This document shows positions 26,527-35,840 of a stretch of 64,000 nucleotides of DNA, one piece after another. Within the stretch, counting starts at the first letter, position 1. Each line of letters starts with the position of its first letter. Origin of the DNA: Azonexus sp. (GTDB lineage: Bacteria; Pseudomonadota; Gammaproteobacteria; Burkholderiales; Rhodocyclaceae). A program made the translations under genes and the position numbers. The stretch is taken from the NCBI GenBank assembly GCA_017983755.1, contig JAGOAU010000012.1, positions 23,147 to 87,146 on the forward strand, read 5' to 3'. The notes below the pieces were generated by a model, which ran no database searches, was not told the DNA's origin, and worked only from the letters and a program-made list of their open reading frames with translations.

Positions 26527-27753
26527 ATGAGCATTATCGAAGTTCAAGTCCCCCAGTTGTCCGAGTCCGTTGCCGAAGGCACGCTGGCTTCCTGGAAAAA
26601 GAAAATTGGCGAAGCCGTTGCCCGTGACGAAATCCTGATCGATATCGAAACCGACAAGGTCGTTCTTGAAGTGCCCTCGCCCGGCGCCGGCGTCCTCGTC
26701 GAAATCGTCAAGGGTGATGGTGAAACCGTCGTTTCCGGCGAGCTGATCGCCCGTATCGATACCGAAGCCAAGGCGGGTGCCGCTGCACCGGCCGCCGAAG
26801 CGCCGAAGGCTGCCGCTCCGGCCGCTGCCCCGGCACCGGCCGCCGCAGCCCCGGCAGGTACGGCCAGCCCGTCGGCCCGCAAGATCCTCGACGAGAAGGG
26901 CATCGCTGCCGCCGACGTCGCCGGTTCCGGCCGTGGTGGTCGCGTGACCAAGGAAGACGCCGTTGCCGCTGCGCCGAAGACCGGTCCGGTCGCTGCCCCG
27001 GCTGCCGCCAAGGCTGCGCTGCCGACGCCGCCGGTCGCGGTCGCCCTCGGCGAGCGCACCGAGCAGCGCGTGCCGATGACCCGCCTGCGTGCCCGCATTG
27101 CCGAGCGTCTGCTGCAGTCGCAACAAACCAATGCCATCCTGACCACGTTCAACGAAGTGAACATGGGCCCGATGATGGCGCTGCGCAAGCAGTACGGCGA
27201 GAAGTTCGAGAAGACCCACGGTGTCCGTCTCGGCTTCATGGGCTTCTTCGTCAAGGCCGCTTGCGCCGCCCTGCAGAAGTTCCCGGTGCTGAACGCTTCC
27301 GTCGATGGCAATGACATCATCTATCACGGCTACATCGACATCGGCATCGCCGTTGGTTCGCCGCGTGGCCTGGTCGTGCCGATCATCCGCAACGCCGACC
27401 AGCTGAGCATTGCCGAGATCGAAAAGAAGATCGCCGAATTCGGCGCCAAGGCCAAGGATGGCAAGCTGTCCATCGAAGACCTGACCGGCGGTACCTTCTC
27501 GATCTCCAACGGCGGCATCTTCGGTTCCATGATGTCCACCCCGATCATCAACCCGCCGCAATCCGCGATCCTCGGCATCCATGCCACCAAGGACCGCGCC
27601 ATGGTTGAAAACGGTCAGGTCGTCGTGCGTCCGATGAACTACCTTGCCATGTCCTACGATCACCGCATCATCGACGGCCGCGAAGCCGTCCTCGGTCTGG
27701 TAACCATGAAGGAAGCGCTGGAAGATCCGTCGCGTCTGCTCCTCGGCGTCTAA
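26527..27753 (+). CDS. sucB: Dihydrolipoyl succinyltransferase (E2 of 2-oxoglutarate dehydrogenase)
   Basis: 408 residues. Lipoyl domain with [12 protein letters not shown] around Lys44; Ala/Pro-rich linker; E1/E3-binding domain [32 protein letters not shown]; a second flexible linker; then the catalytic domain ending [17 protein letters not shown] with the active His and Asp. Transfers succinyl groups to CoA and forms the core of the complex. 24 bases after sucA. Confidence 0.97.
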   Translation: MSIIEVQVPQLSESVAEGTLASWKKKIGEAVARDEILIDIETDKVVLEVPSPGAGVLVEIVKGDGETVVSGELIARIDTEAKAGAAAPAAEAPKAAAPAAAPAPAAAAPAGTASPSARKILDEKGIAAADVAGSGRGGRVTKEDAVAAAPKTGPVAAPAAAKAALPTPPVAVALGERTEQRVPMTRLRARIAERLLQSQQTNAILTTFNEVNMGPMMALRKQYGEKFEKTHGVRLGFMGFFVKAACAALQKFPVLNASVDGNDIIYHGYIDIGIAVGSPRGLVVPIIRNADQLSIAEIEKKIAEFGAKAKDGKLSIEDLTGGTFSISNGGIFGSMMSTPIINPPQSAILGIHATKDRAMVENGQVVVRPMNYLAMSYDHRIIDGREAVLGLVTMKEALEDPSRLLLGV

Positions 27754-27766
27754 TCGACGTTTGCCG

Positions 27767-27800
27767 GCGCCAGTGTCCCTATTCGGGCGCTGGCGCTTTT
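27767..27800 (+). terminator. Hairpin between sucB and lpdA
   Basis: GCGCCAG (27767-27773) pairs with CTGGCGC (27790-27796) and is followed by four T. The loop is long, so this is more likely a weak attenuator that lowers lpdA expression than a full stop. Confidence 0.45.
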
Positions 27801-27828
27801 GCACATCTGAAATCTGAAAGGTTTACAC

Positions 27829-29253
27829 ATGTCCAAGCAATTTGACGTGCTCGTTATCGGTGGTGGTCCCGGTGGTTACATCGCCGCCATTCGTGCTTCC
27901 CAGCTTGGTTTTACGGCTGCCTGTGCCGAATCCAATCCCTATGCCGACCCGAAGGGCGAGCCCCGTCTCGGCGGTACCTGCCTGAACGTCGGTTGCATCC
28001 CGTCCAAGGCGCTGCTGCATACCTCGCACCTGTTCGAGGAAGCCGGCCACTCCTTCGAGGCGCAGGGGATCAAGGTCGGCAAGGCTACTATCGACGTGCC
28101 GACCATGAAGGCACGCAAGGATGGCGTGGTCAATCAGCTGACCGGTGGCATCAAGATGCTGCTGAAGAAGAACAAGGTCACCTTCCTGGCCGGCCACGGT
28201 TCCTTCGTCGGCAAGGAAGGTGATTACTGGAAGGTCAAGGTCGGCGCCGAGGAAGTGCTGGCCAAGCAGGTCATCGTCGCGACCGGCTCGAAGGCCCGTC
28301 ACCTGCCGGGCCTGCCGGTCGACCAGAAGATCGTCATGGATAACGAAGGTGCCCTGAATCAGGAATCCGTGCCGAAGAAGCTGGCCATCATCGGTGCCGG
28401 TGTCATCGGTCTGGAAATGGGTTCGGTCTGGCGTCGCGTCGGCTCCGAAGTCACCGTTCTCGAAGCCATGCCCGATTTCCTCGCCGCGGCCGATGTCGAT
28501 GTGGCCAAGGAGGCCCTCAAGCTGTTTACCAAGCAGGGCCTGAACATCCAGATGGGCGTCAAGATCGGCGATATCAAGGCGACCAAGAAGTCGGTTTCGA
28601 TCGCCTACACCGACAAGGATGGCAAGGCGCAGAAACTGGATGCCGATCGCCTGATCGTCTCCATCGGCCGCGTCCCGAATACCGACGGCCTGAATGCCGA
28701 AGCGGTTGGCCTGCAGCTCGACGAGCGTGGCTTTGTTGCGGTCGACGGCCATTGCAAGACCAATTTGCCGGGCGTCTGGGCCATCGGCGACGTCGTGCGT
28801 GGTCCGATGCTGGCGCACAAGGCGCATGAAGAAGGCGTCATGGTTGCCGAAATGATGGCCGGCCAGGCCGGTCACTGCAATTTCGACACCATCCCCTGGG
28901 TCATCTACACCTCGCCGGAAATCGCCTGGGTCGGCAAGACCGAGCAGCAACTCAAGGCCGACGGCGTCGCCTACAAGGCCGGCAAGGTTCCGTTCCTGGC
29001 CAATGGCCGGGCGCTGGGCATGGGCGATCCTTCGGGCTTCGTCAAGATGCTGGCCTGCAAGGATACCGATCGCATCCTTGGCGTGCACATCATCGGCGCC
29101 AATGCCTCGGAAATCATCGCCGAGGCCGTCGTGGCGATGGAATTCGGTGGTGCCTCGGAAGACCTGGCCCGCATCTGCCATGCGCATCCGACCCTGTCGG
29201 AGACCGTGCATGAAGCCGCGCTGGCCTGCGACAAGCGTACGCTGAACTTCTGA
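27829..29253 (+). CDS. lpdA: Dihydrolipoamide dehydrogenase (E3)
   Basis: 474 residues. FAD site [20 protein letters not shown]; redox disulfide [20 protein letters not shown] site [17 protein letters not shown]-terminal [15 protein letters not shown] with the catalytic His-Glu pair. Reoxidises lipoamide in the 2-oxoglutarate (and possibly pyruvate) complex. Ends in a clear terminator. Dispersed word copy 8 lies in it as Val-Ala-Val-Asp. Confidence 0.97.
   Translation: MSKQFDVLVIGGGPGGYIAAIRASQLGFTAACAESNPYADPKGEPRLGGTCLNVGCIPSKALLHTSHLFEEAGHSFEAQGIKVGKATIDVPTMKARKDGVVNQLTGGIKMLLKKNKVTFLAGHGSFVGKEGDYWKVKVGAEEVLAKQVIVATGSKARHLPGLPVDQKIVMDNEGALNQESVPKKLAIIGAGVIGLEMGSVWRRVGSEVTVLEAMPDFLAAADVDVAKEALKLFTKQGLNIQMGVKIGDIKATKKSVSIAYTDKDGKAQKLDADRLIVSIGRVPNTDGLNAEAVGLQLDERGFVAVDGHCKTNLPGVWAIGDVVRGPMLAHKAHEEGVMVAEMMAGQAGHCNFDTIPWVIYTSPEIAWVGKTEQQLKADGVAYKAGKVPFLANGRALGMGDPSGFVKMLACKDTDRILGVHIIGANASEIIAEAVVAMEFGGASEDLARICHAHPTLSETVHEAALACDKRTLNF
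28735..28746 (+). repeat. Dispersed uptake-signal-like word, copy 8 (in lpdA)
   Basis: GTTGCGGTCGAC, followed by CCATTG and CCAATTTG. It coincides with the family-conserved Val-Asp at this point, so selection on the protein may explain it. Confidence 0.5.
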
Positions 29254-29292
29254 TGTCGCCGGCTGGCGCAAGCGTCAGCCGCTACGACCAAG

Positions 29293-29321
29293 CAAAGAGC
29301 CCTGCGGGGCTCTTTGTTTTT
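29293..29321 (+). terminator. Intrinsic terminator of lpdA
   Basis: AAAGAGCCC (29294-29302) pairs with GGGCTCTTT (29307-29315) with a 4-base loop, followed by GTTTTT. Ends the sucA-sucB-lpdA unit. Confidence 0.88.
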
Positions 29322-29380
29322 GCGGGGCTTGCCGCCATACTACGGCCTCAATTGCGATCAAATCCCATTCGGCTTGCAGA

Positions 29381-31591
29381 ATGCATAACGACGACGATCA
29401 ACTGGCCTTCCTCGATGACATGCCGGCACCCGATTCCGGCAGCGCGGCGGAGGCTTGCTGGTACCTGCTGATCGTCGATGACGACGAGGATGTCCATCAC
29501 GCGACCGAATTTGCACTGAGCGATCTGCGGGTACTGGGGCGGCCGCTGGAATTCCTGCACGCTTTCAGTGCCGGTGAGGCGATCGCCATCCTCGAGCGCC
29601 AGCGCGATGTCGCGGTCATCCTGCTCGACGTGGTGATGGAGCACGAGGACGCCGGTCTCAAGGCGGTCGAACGCATACGCAACGATCTCGGCCTGGATGC
29701 CGTGCGGATCATCCTGCGCACCGGCCAGCCGGGCTACGCACCGGAACTCGACGCCATCGCCAATTACGACATCAACGATTACAAGACCAAGACCGAGCTG
29801 ACCCGCGGCAAGCTGTTCACCACGGTGACGGCGGCAATCCGTTCGTTCGAGCAGATCCAGCGCCTGGAGGCGAGCCGCAGCGGCCTCGAGCTGATCATCG
29901 ACGGATCCAGCCATTTCAATGCCGAGCAGGGCCTGCCATCGTTTGGTGCTGCGGTCATCGCGCAGTTGTCCGATCTGCTAGGCATTCCGCCGCACGGCAT
30001 GGTCTGCATCCGGTGCGGTAGCGGCTCCGCTGCCGGCATCGTTCTCGCCGCGGCCGGTCGCTACGAGGCGATGATCAACCAGCCGCTGGCGGCGGTGGGT
30101 GAGCCCGGCGCCCGCGAGATGCTCGAACGCTGCCTGCAGGAGCGCCGCAACCAGTGCGGCGAGCATTCCCTGGCACTCTATTTCGCCGGGCGGCACGGCA
30201 GCAATTTTGCCGTCTATGTCGAGTCGACCGCAGCGATCCGGGCGGTTGACCGCCACCTGCTCAACGTGTTTCGCACCAACATTGCCATCTGCGGCGAGAA
30301 CATCGGTCTCGTCGAGCGCCTGCGCCGGGCGGCGTACGTCGATACACTGACCGGGCTGCCGAGCCGGGCTGCACAGATCGAAGTCATCGACGGGCTGGCG
30401 GAAGGTGCGCGGAGCGGGAATTACGTGCTGGCGATGATCGACATCGACCAGTTTTCCGAGACCATCGATGCCTTCGGCTACCGCTTCGGCGACCAGCAAC
30501 TGCAGGCGGTGGCCGGGCGCCTGCGCGCCAAGCTGCCGGACGATGTGCATGTCGCGCGGGTCGGCAGCGACGTGTTCGGCGTCTTTGGCCGCAGCGAGGT
30601 CGTCAATCCCGCCAGCTTGCGCGCCATCCTGCTTCCGCCCTTCGACAGCGAGGGGGGGCTGCACACCATTTCGTTCTCGATTGGCCTCGTCCGCGCCGAT
30701 GCGGTGGACGCCGATGGCGCCGACCTGCAGCGCAACGCGGCGATCGCGCTCAAGCGCGCCAAGGTCGCCGGCCCCGGCAACGATGCCTACTACACCGCCG
30801 AGGTCGGCGCGCTGACCCGGCAGCGCGTGCATATGCTGCACGACTTGCGAGCCGCGCTTGAAAACGGTGACCTCTTCGTCGTCTACCAGCCGCAGATCGA
30901 TCTTTCCTCCGGCGCCGTCGTCGGCATCGAAGCCTTGTTGCGCTGGCGCACGGCGACCGGCGAGTTCGTTCCGCTCGAACAGTTCATCGCCATCGCCGAG
31001 CAGTCGGGGCTGATCGTCGCCGTCGGCAGCTGGGTGCTGCGAACCGCCCTGGCTGCCCAGCGCGAACTGGCGACCCGGGGCTTTCCCCTGCGCATGGCGG
31101 TCAATGTCTCGCCGGTACAGTTCCGTCAGCCGGGCTTTCTGGATGTCGTCCGCGATGCGATGGCCGAAAATTCGCTCGACCCCGGCCTGCTGGAGCTTGA
31201 AATAACCGAATCCGTGGCGCTTTCGGGCTGGACGCAGACCGTCGAGCGCATGCAGGCGATCAAGGCGCTGGGGGCGTTGATCGCCATCGACGATTTCGGG
31301 ACCGGCTTCTCGTCGCTGAGCTATCTGGCCCGCCTGCCGGCCGATTGCCTCAAGATCGACCGCAGCTTCGTCCATGCGCTTGACAACCAGCGTTCCGGAA
31401 CGCCGATCGCGGCGATGGTGATCCAGCTCGGCAAGCAGCTGGGCATGCGTGTCCTGGCCGAAGGCGTCGAGGACTGCGGACAGCTGCAGACCCTGGTCGA
31501 TCTCGGTTGCCACGAGGCGCAGGGGATGGTTTACGCACCGGCGATGGCGCAACAGGATCTGCTGGTCTGGCTCGCGAACCGGGAACGTTGA
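29381..31591 (+). CDS. Response regulator with degenerate GGDEF and EAL domain (c-di-GMP phosphodiesterase)
   Basis: 736 residues. REC domain ~27-150 (LLIVDDDEDVHH, phospho-acceptor in VILLDVVM). A DUF3369-like middle domain runs to about 310. A GGDEF-like domain starts at VDTLTGLPSRAAQ, but its signature is RVGSDVFGVFG, so it cannot make c-di-GMP. The EAL domain is intact: IEALLRWRT, LEITESVAL, AIDDFGTGFSSLSYLARL, KIDRSFV and LAEGVEDCGQ. Predicted to hydrolyse c-di-GMP when phosphorylated. Seven bases separate it from a binding-protein gene and then a histidine kinase, its likely partners. Confidence 0.9.
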   Translation: MHNDDDQLAFLDDMPAPDSGSAAEACWYLLIVDDDEDVHHATEFALSDLRVLGRPLEFLHAFSAGEAIAILERQRDVAVILLDVVMEHEDAGLKAVERIRNDLGLDAVRIILRTGQPGYAPELDAIANYDINDYKTKTELTRGKLFTTVTAAIRSFEQIQRLEASRSGLELIIDGSSHFNAEQGLPSFGAAVIAQLSDLLGIPPHGMVCIRCGSGSAAGIVLAAAGRYEAMINQPLAAVGEPGAREMLERCLQERRNQCGEHSLALYFAGRHGSNFAVYVESTAAIRAVDRHLLNVFRTNIAICGENIGLVERLRRAAYVDTLTGLPSRAAQIEVIDGLAEGARSGNYVLAMIDIDQFSETIDAFGYRFGDQQLQAVAGRLRAKLPDDVHVARVGSDVFGVFGRSEVVNPASLRAILLPPFDSEGGLHTISFSIGLVRADAVDADGADLQRNAAIALKRAKVAGPGNDAYYTAEVGALTRQRVHMLHDLRAALENGDLFVVYQPQIDLSSGAVVGIEALLRWRTATGEFVPLEQFIAIAEQSGLIVAVGSWVLRTALAAQRELATRGFPLRMAVNVSPVQFRQPGFLDVVRDAMAENSLDPGLLELEITESVALSGWTQTVERMQAIKALGALIAIDDFGTGFSSLSYLARLPADCLKIDRSFVHALDNQRSGTPIAAMVIQLGKQLGMRVLAEGVEDCGQLQTLVDLGCHEAQGMVYAPAMAQQDLLVWLANRER
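30223..30234 (-). repeat. Dispersed uptake-signal-like word, copy 9
   Basis: GTCGACCGCAGC inside the REC-EAL gene (Ser-Thr-Ala-Ala). On the minus strand only the distal A/T tract (GCAAAATTGC) is kept. Confidence 0.6.
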
Positions 31592-31597
31592 ACGCCC

Positions 31598-32695
31598 ATG
31601 CGCCGGCTCGTTCCATGCCTGTTTGCGCTCATCATCCTGATTGGTTGCAGCCCGCGCGAACCACTGCGTGTCGGCTTCCTGGCCGGACTCAGCGGCAACG
31701 TCGCCGACCTCGGCGAGGCCGGGCGCAATGGAGCGCAGATCGCCGTCGAGGAGGTCAACCGGGCGGGGGGCATCAATGGCCGCCCGGTCGAACTGATCGT
31801 CCGTGACGATGCCCAGAGTCCGGAGAAGGCGATCGCCGCCGCCAACGAACTGATTGCGTCGGGCGTCGAGGCCATCGTCGGGCCGATGACCAGCGCCATG
31901 GCGGAGGTGGTATTGCCGCTGGCGCAACGGGCCGGCGTCGTTCTGGTCAGTCCGACCGTGACCGCGCGCAAGTTTTTCGGCCAGGACGACAATCTCTTCC
32001 TGATCATGTCGAGCACCCGCGAAGAGGCAAGGCTGAGCGCCGACTATCATTTCCGCGAAAGCGGCGTGCGTCGCGTGGCGGCCATCTACGACCAGAAGAA
32101 CCTGGCCTACACGGAGAGCTGGCTGCGCGAATTCACCGTCGCCTTCCAGCAGGCCGGCGGGGATGTCCTGCCGTTTGCCTTCGAATCCAGCCCCGATGCC
32201 AATTTCGGGGCCATTGCCCGGCAGGTTCTGAACAAGCGGCCCGATGCCATCCTGCTGATAACGAGTGCCGTCGATGCGGCGCGCTTTGCCCAGAAGATCC
32301 GCGACCGCAATCAGCAGGTGCTCCTTTTTGCCTCGCAATGGGCGACCACCGATCGCCTGATCGAACTGGGCGGCAATGCGGTGGAGGGCATGGTCCTCCA
32401 CAATTATTTTGACCGCGACAGCAAGGCGGCGGGCCTGGCGCGGTTGCGCGACGTCTATGTCGAACGTTTCCAGCGCGAGCCCGGGTTTGCCGGGGTCGCC
32501 GCCTACGATGCGACGCGCGCCGTGCTGGAGGCACTCGTCCGGCGCGAGAGCGGCGAGCATCTGCGCGAAGTCATGCTGACGCGCGGCCCTTTTCCCGGCG
32601 CCGAGGATGGCACCAGCTTCGACCGCTTCGGCGACAGTCGCCGCATTCCTCATGTCGCGGTGGTGCGTGATGGCCATTTCGTCACCTTGCGCTAG
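31598..32695 (+). CDS. Periplasmic branched-chain-amino-acid-type binding lipoprotein
   Basis: 365 residues. Signal peptide with lipobox (FALIILIGC, Cys17). The rest is a type I periplasmic binding protein of the LivJ group: VGFLAGLSGNVADLGEAGRNGAQIAV, NRAGGINGRPVELIVRDDAQ, GPMTSAMAEVVLPLAQ and FDRFGDSRR. No ABC permease or ATPase gene is nearby. It lies between a response regulator and a histidine kinase, so it probably presents a ligand to the kinase rather than to a transporter. Confidence 0.85.
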   Translation: MRRLVPCLFALIILIGCSPREPLRVGFLAGLSGNVADLGEAGRNGAQIAVEEVNRAGGINGRPVELIVRDDAQSPEKAIAAANELIASGVEAIVGPMTSAMAEVVLPLAQRAGVVLVSPTVTARKFFGQDDNLFLIMSSTREEARLSADYHFRESGVRRVAAIYDQKNLAYTESWLREFTVAFQQAGGDVLPFAFESSPDANFGAIARQVLNKRPDAILLITSAVDAARFAQKIRDRNQQVLLFASQWATTDRLIELGGNAVEGMVLHNYFDRDSKAAGLARLRDVYVERFQREPGFAGVAAYDATRAVLEALVRRESGEHLREVMLTRGPFPGAEDGTSFDRFGDSRRIPHVAVVRDGHFVTLR

Positions 32696-32704
32696 GGAAG
32701 CATT

Positions 32705-34705
32705 TTGAGCCCGTCAGAACGGTTGACCGCAACAGGCGCATGGCGGCTGCGCACGTCGCTCATTCTGCTGCTGGTGGTCGCCACGCTCGTGACCTTCTGC
32801 ATCATCGGCTTCAGCGTGCTCGCCTATCGCGTCCCCGCGATCCTCGCTGAAGACCGCCAGCATGCGCGCAACGAGGCGGTCAGCCTGGCGCACTATTTCG
32901 AGCAGCTGATCGACAGCCTCGAGGGGCGCCTCGGGACGCTGGGTGCCCTGAGCCTCGACATGCCGCCAGCGCAGATCCAGCGCTTTCTCGACGCCGTCGT
33001 CGCCGAAGGCGGCTTCACCGCCATCTACCTGCTCGGTGAAAACGGCCGCGTCAAGTATGCGGCGCTGCCGGAAAATGCGCCGAATGTGCGGCCCAATCTC
33101 GTCGGCACCGATCTCTCGCGCAATCCGCTGTTCAGCTCGGCCCGGCATCTTGCGCGCCGGGTCTGGAGCGACCGTTACCTGTCGGCATTGAAGGGCGATG
33201 CCACGATCGGCCTGGCCATTCCCTTCGGCGACTACGTGCTGCTCGGCGAGGTGGCGCCGGATTTCGCGACGAACGTCCTGCGCGCCGGCGCGGCGGATCT
33301 GACTTATCCGGTACTGGTGGTCGACCGCGCCGGCGAATACGTCGCCGGCAAGAACCTGGCCGAAAGTGAGCGCCTGCGTAACTGGGCCGCCGACCTGCGC
33401 GGTGTCTCGCCGGGGCCGGAGGGCGATGTCCGGCAGCTCCGGTTTGCCGGCAAGCGTTTCGATACCGGCATCGCGCGTTCGGACAAGCTGCAGTGGACCT
33501 TCCTGGTCGGCTCGCCCGCCCGGCTGGACAACCAGCGTGTCCGGATGACCATCGGGCTGGTGCTCGGTGGCTTTGTCGGTTCGATCCTGCTGGCGTTGAT
33601 CCTCGCGCCCCTGTGGGCGGCGCGGATGAGCGCGCCGCTGCGTGACCTGATCGCGCAGACGCGGGCGCTGACCAGCGGCAAATTCGGCGGCAAGGTGGCG
33701 CGCGGGCCGATTCTCGAATTCAACCAGCTGGCTTCCGACATGGAATCGATGGCCGAGGCAATCCGCCAGCGCCAGGGCGAACTGGAACGGAGCGAAGAGC
33801 GCCTGCTGCAGAGCCTGCAGAACGTGCAGCAACTCAATCTGCTGCTCGAACACCGGGTCGAATTGCGGACCATTGATCTGGCGCGCGCCAACCGCGAATT
33901 GTCGGAAGCCATGGACACCCTCAAACTGGCGCAGGGCGAACTGGTGCGCAGCGAAAAGCTCGCGTCGCTCGGCAACCTGGTCGGCGGTGTCGCGCATGAA
34001 CTGAACACGCCGATCGGCAATGGCGTCATGGCGGTGTCGACGCTGCACGATCAGGTCCGTGCCTTCCGCCGCGAGATGGAAAGCGGCTTGCGCCGGTCCA
34101 CGCTGGAAGCCTTCGTCAATCGCGTCGAGCGCGGCAGCGAGATCGCCGTGCGCAACCTGCAGCGGGCCAACGAACTGATCGCCAGTTTCAAGCAGGTCGC
34201 CATCGACCAGACCAGCGTCCAGCGCCGGCAGTTCATGCTGGCCGAAGTGGTCGAAGAAATCCTCCTGACCATGCAGCCCTCGCTTAAAAAAGCGTCATGC
34301 AAGGTGAATTGCAAGATTCCCGGCGACCTGTCGCTGGACAGTTATCCGGGGCCGCTCGGGCAGGTGCTGACCAACCTGCTGACGAATGCGCTGAACCACG
34401 CATTCGACGGACGTACCCAGGGCCGCATCGAAATTCTCGCCGCGCGCGAGGGCGTCGACCAGGTCTGCCTGCAGGTTGCCGACGATGGCGCAGGCATCCC
34501 GCCGGAACTGCTCGGCCGCATCTTCGATCCCTTCGTCACCAGCAAGCTCGGCCGTGGCGGCAGCGGCCTCGGCCTGCATATCGTCTGGAACACCGTTACC
34601 GCCGTGCTCGGCGGCAGCATCACCGTTGCCAGCGCGCCAGGCGAGGGCACCCGTTTCCACATCGTCCTGCCGCTTGTTGCACCGCGTCAATCGTCCGCTG
34701 CCTGA
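32705..34705 (+). CDS. Membrane sensor histidine kinase
   Basis: 666 residues from TTG 32705, nine bases after the lipoprotein gene; GGGAAG lies upstream. Membrane helix ~18-42, a periplasmic Cache-like sensor to about 280, second helix ~283-305, HAMP and coiled coil to ~410. H-box GGVAHELNTPIGN, N-box LTNLLTNALNHAF, G-boxes DDGAGIPPE and GGSGLGLHIVW. ELNTP-type H-boxes mark the HPK4-like kinases. Probably phosphorylates the REC-EAL protein two genes upstream. Dispersed word copy 10 lies over codons 6-10. Confidence 0.9.
   Translation: MSPSERLTATGAWRLRTSLILLLVVATLVTFCIIGFSVLAYRVPAILAEDRQHARNEAVSLAHYFEQLIDSLEGRLGTLGALSLDMPPAQIQRFLDAVVAEGGFTAIYLLGENGRVKYAALPENAPNVRPNLVGTDLSRNPLFSSARHLARRVWSDRYLSALKGDATIGLAIPFGDYVLLGEVAPDFATNVLRAGAADLTYPVLVVDRAGEYVAGKNLAESERLRNWAADLRGVSPGPEGDVRQLRFAGKRFDTGIARSDKLQWTFLVGSPARLDNQRVRMTIGLVLGGFVGSILLALILAPLWAARMSAPLRDLIAQTRALTSGKFGGKVARGPILEFNQLASDMESMAEAIRQRQGELERSEERLLQSLQNVQQLNLLLEHRVELRTIDLARANRELSEAMDTLKLAQGELVRSEKLASLGNLVGGVAHELNTPIGNGVMAVSTLHDQVRAFRREMESGLRRSTLEAFVNRVERGSEIAVRNLQRANELIASFKQVAIDQTSVQRRQFMLAEVVEEILLTMQPSLKKASCKVNCKIPGDLSLDSYPGPLGQVLTNLLTNALNHAFDGRTQGRIEILAAREGVDQVCLQVADDGAGIPPELLGRIFDPFVTSKLGRGGSGLGLHIVWNTVTAVLGGSITVASAPGEGTRFHIVLPLVAPRQSSAA
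32722..32733 (-). repeat. Dispersed uptake-signal-like word, copy 10
   Basis: GTTGACCGCAAC then AGG, read as Leu-Thr-Ala-Thr in the first codons of the histidine kinase. On the minus strand the distal tract CAAAATGC follows. Confidence 0.7.
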
Positions 34706-34719
34706 TATATCATCCGTCC

Positions 34720-35835
34720 ATGCCGCACAACAAACTGAACGTCTCCGCCCAGGGCATGCTCGATGCCTACGAGGCCCTGCTCAAGACCCGGGGCTATTTC
34801 GCCGATGCCGCCCAGATGGCCGCTGCCAGCGCACTGCAGAACCTGTATGCCAGTCTGCTCGCCTTCAAGGTCAACCGCGGCAGCACCTTCAAGCGCCTGC
34901 TGGCGCCGCCCAAGCCGCCGCGCGGCCTGTATTTCTGGGGCGGCGTCGGGCGCGGCAAGAGCTTCCTGATGGACTGCTTCTACGATGCGGTGCCCTACCG
35001 GCGCAAGCGGCGCATCCATTTCCACGCTTTCATGCAGCAGATTCACCACGACCTCGACAAGTACAAGGGCGAGCCGGACCCGATGCTCAAGATCGCCGAG
35101 CAAATCGCACGCGAGGTGCGTCTGCTCTGCTTCGACGAGTTCCACGTCTCCGACATCGCCGACGCGATGATCCTCGGCCGCCTGCTCGACGGGCTGTTCG
35201 AGAAGGGCGTCATCCTGGTCATGACTTCCAACTATCCGCCCGAGCGTCTTTACCCGAACGGCCTGCAGCGCGAAAACTTCCTGCCGACCATCGACCTGCT
35301 CAAACGCCAGCTCGACGTGCTCGAGGTCGAGGCCGGCATCGACTACCGCCTGCGGGCGCTGGAGCAGGTCGAGATCTACCATTACCCGTCCGACGCCGCA
35401 GCAGAGAAGAAGATGCTCGACTACTTCCGCATGGTTGCCGGCGAGGAGGGCAGGAAGGGTGGCCATATCGAGGTGCTCGGGCGCAACATCGACACAGTCC
35501 GCCGCGGCCACGGCGTCATCTGGTTCGATTTCCGGACCCTGTGCGGCGGCCCGCGCTCGCAGAACGACTACCTGGAGATCGCCCGTGCCTACCATACCGT
35601 GATGCTTTCGCACATTCCGCAGATGACGCAGCACCAGGCCTCGGAAGCGCGGCGCTTCACCTGGCTGGTCGATGTCTTTTACGACCACAAGGTCAAGCTG
35701 ATCGCCACCGCCGATTGTCCGGCCGATGCCTTGTACACCCAGGGCACCCAGGCCGGCGAGTTTGCCCGTACGGTCAGTCGGCTGACCGAGATGAACTCAC
35801 GCGAATATCTTGCCCTGGCCCACATCGCCAGCTGA
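34720..35835 (+). CDS. zapE: Cell division ATPase ZapE (AFG1-like)
   Basis: 371 residues from ATG 34720; the frame is open upstream but that part lies inside the kinase gene. Walker A GGVGRGKSFLMD, then RRKRRIHFHAFMQQIHHDL, Walker B LLCFDEFHVSDIADAM and sensor VMTSNYPPERLYPNGLQR, all in the order of the AFG1/ZapE family. ZapE associates with the constricting Z ring. Sixteen bases after the kinase, but with no clear functional link. Confidence 0.92.
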   Translation: MPHNKLNVSAQGMLDAYEALLKTRGYFADAAQMAAASALQNLYASLLAFKVNRGSTFKRLLAPPKPPRGLYFWGGVGRGKSFLMDCFYDAVPYRRKRRIHFHAFMQQIHHDLDKYKGEPDPMLKIAEQIAREVRLLCFDEFHVSDIADAMILGRLLDGLFEKGVILVMTSNYPPERLYPNGLQRENFLPTIDLLKRQLDVLEVEAGIDYRLRALEQVEIYHYPSDAAAEKKMLDYFRMVAGEEGRKGGHIEVLGRNIDTVRRGHGVIWFDFRTLCGGPRSQNDYLEIARAYHTVMLSHIPQMTQHQASEARRFTWLVDVFYDHKVKLIATADCPADALYTQGTQAGEFARTVSRLTEMNSREYLALAHIAS

Positions 35836-35840
35836 CCGCC

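Noticed and set aside
31355-31366. ATCGACCGCAGC as a further copy of the word
   Set aside because: It encodes the invariant Lys-Ile-Asp-Arg-Ser-Phe-Val motif of EAL domains and has one mismatch, so protein conservation explains it.
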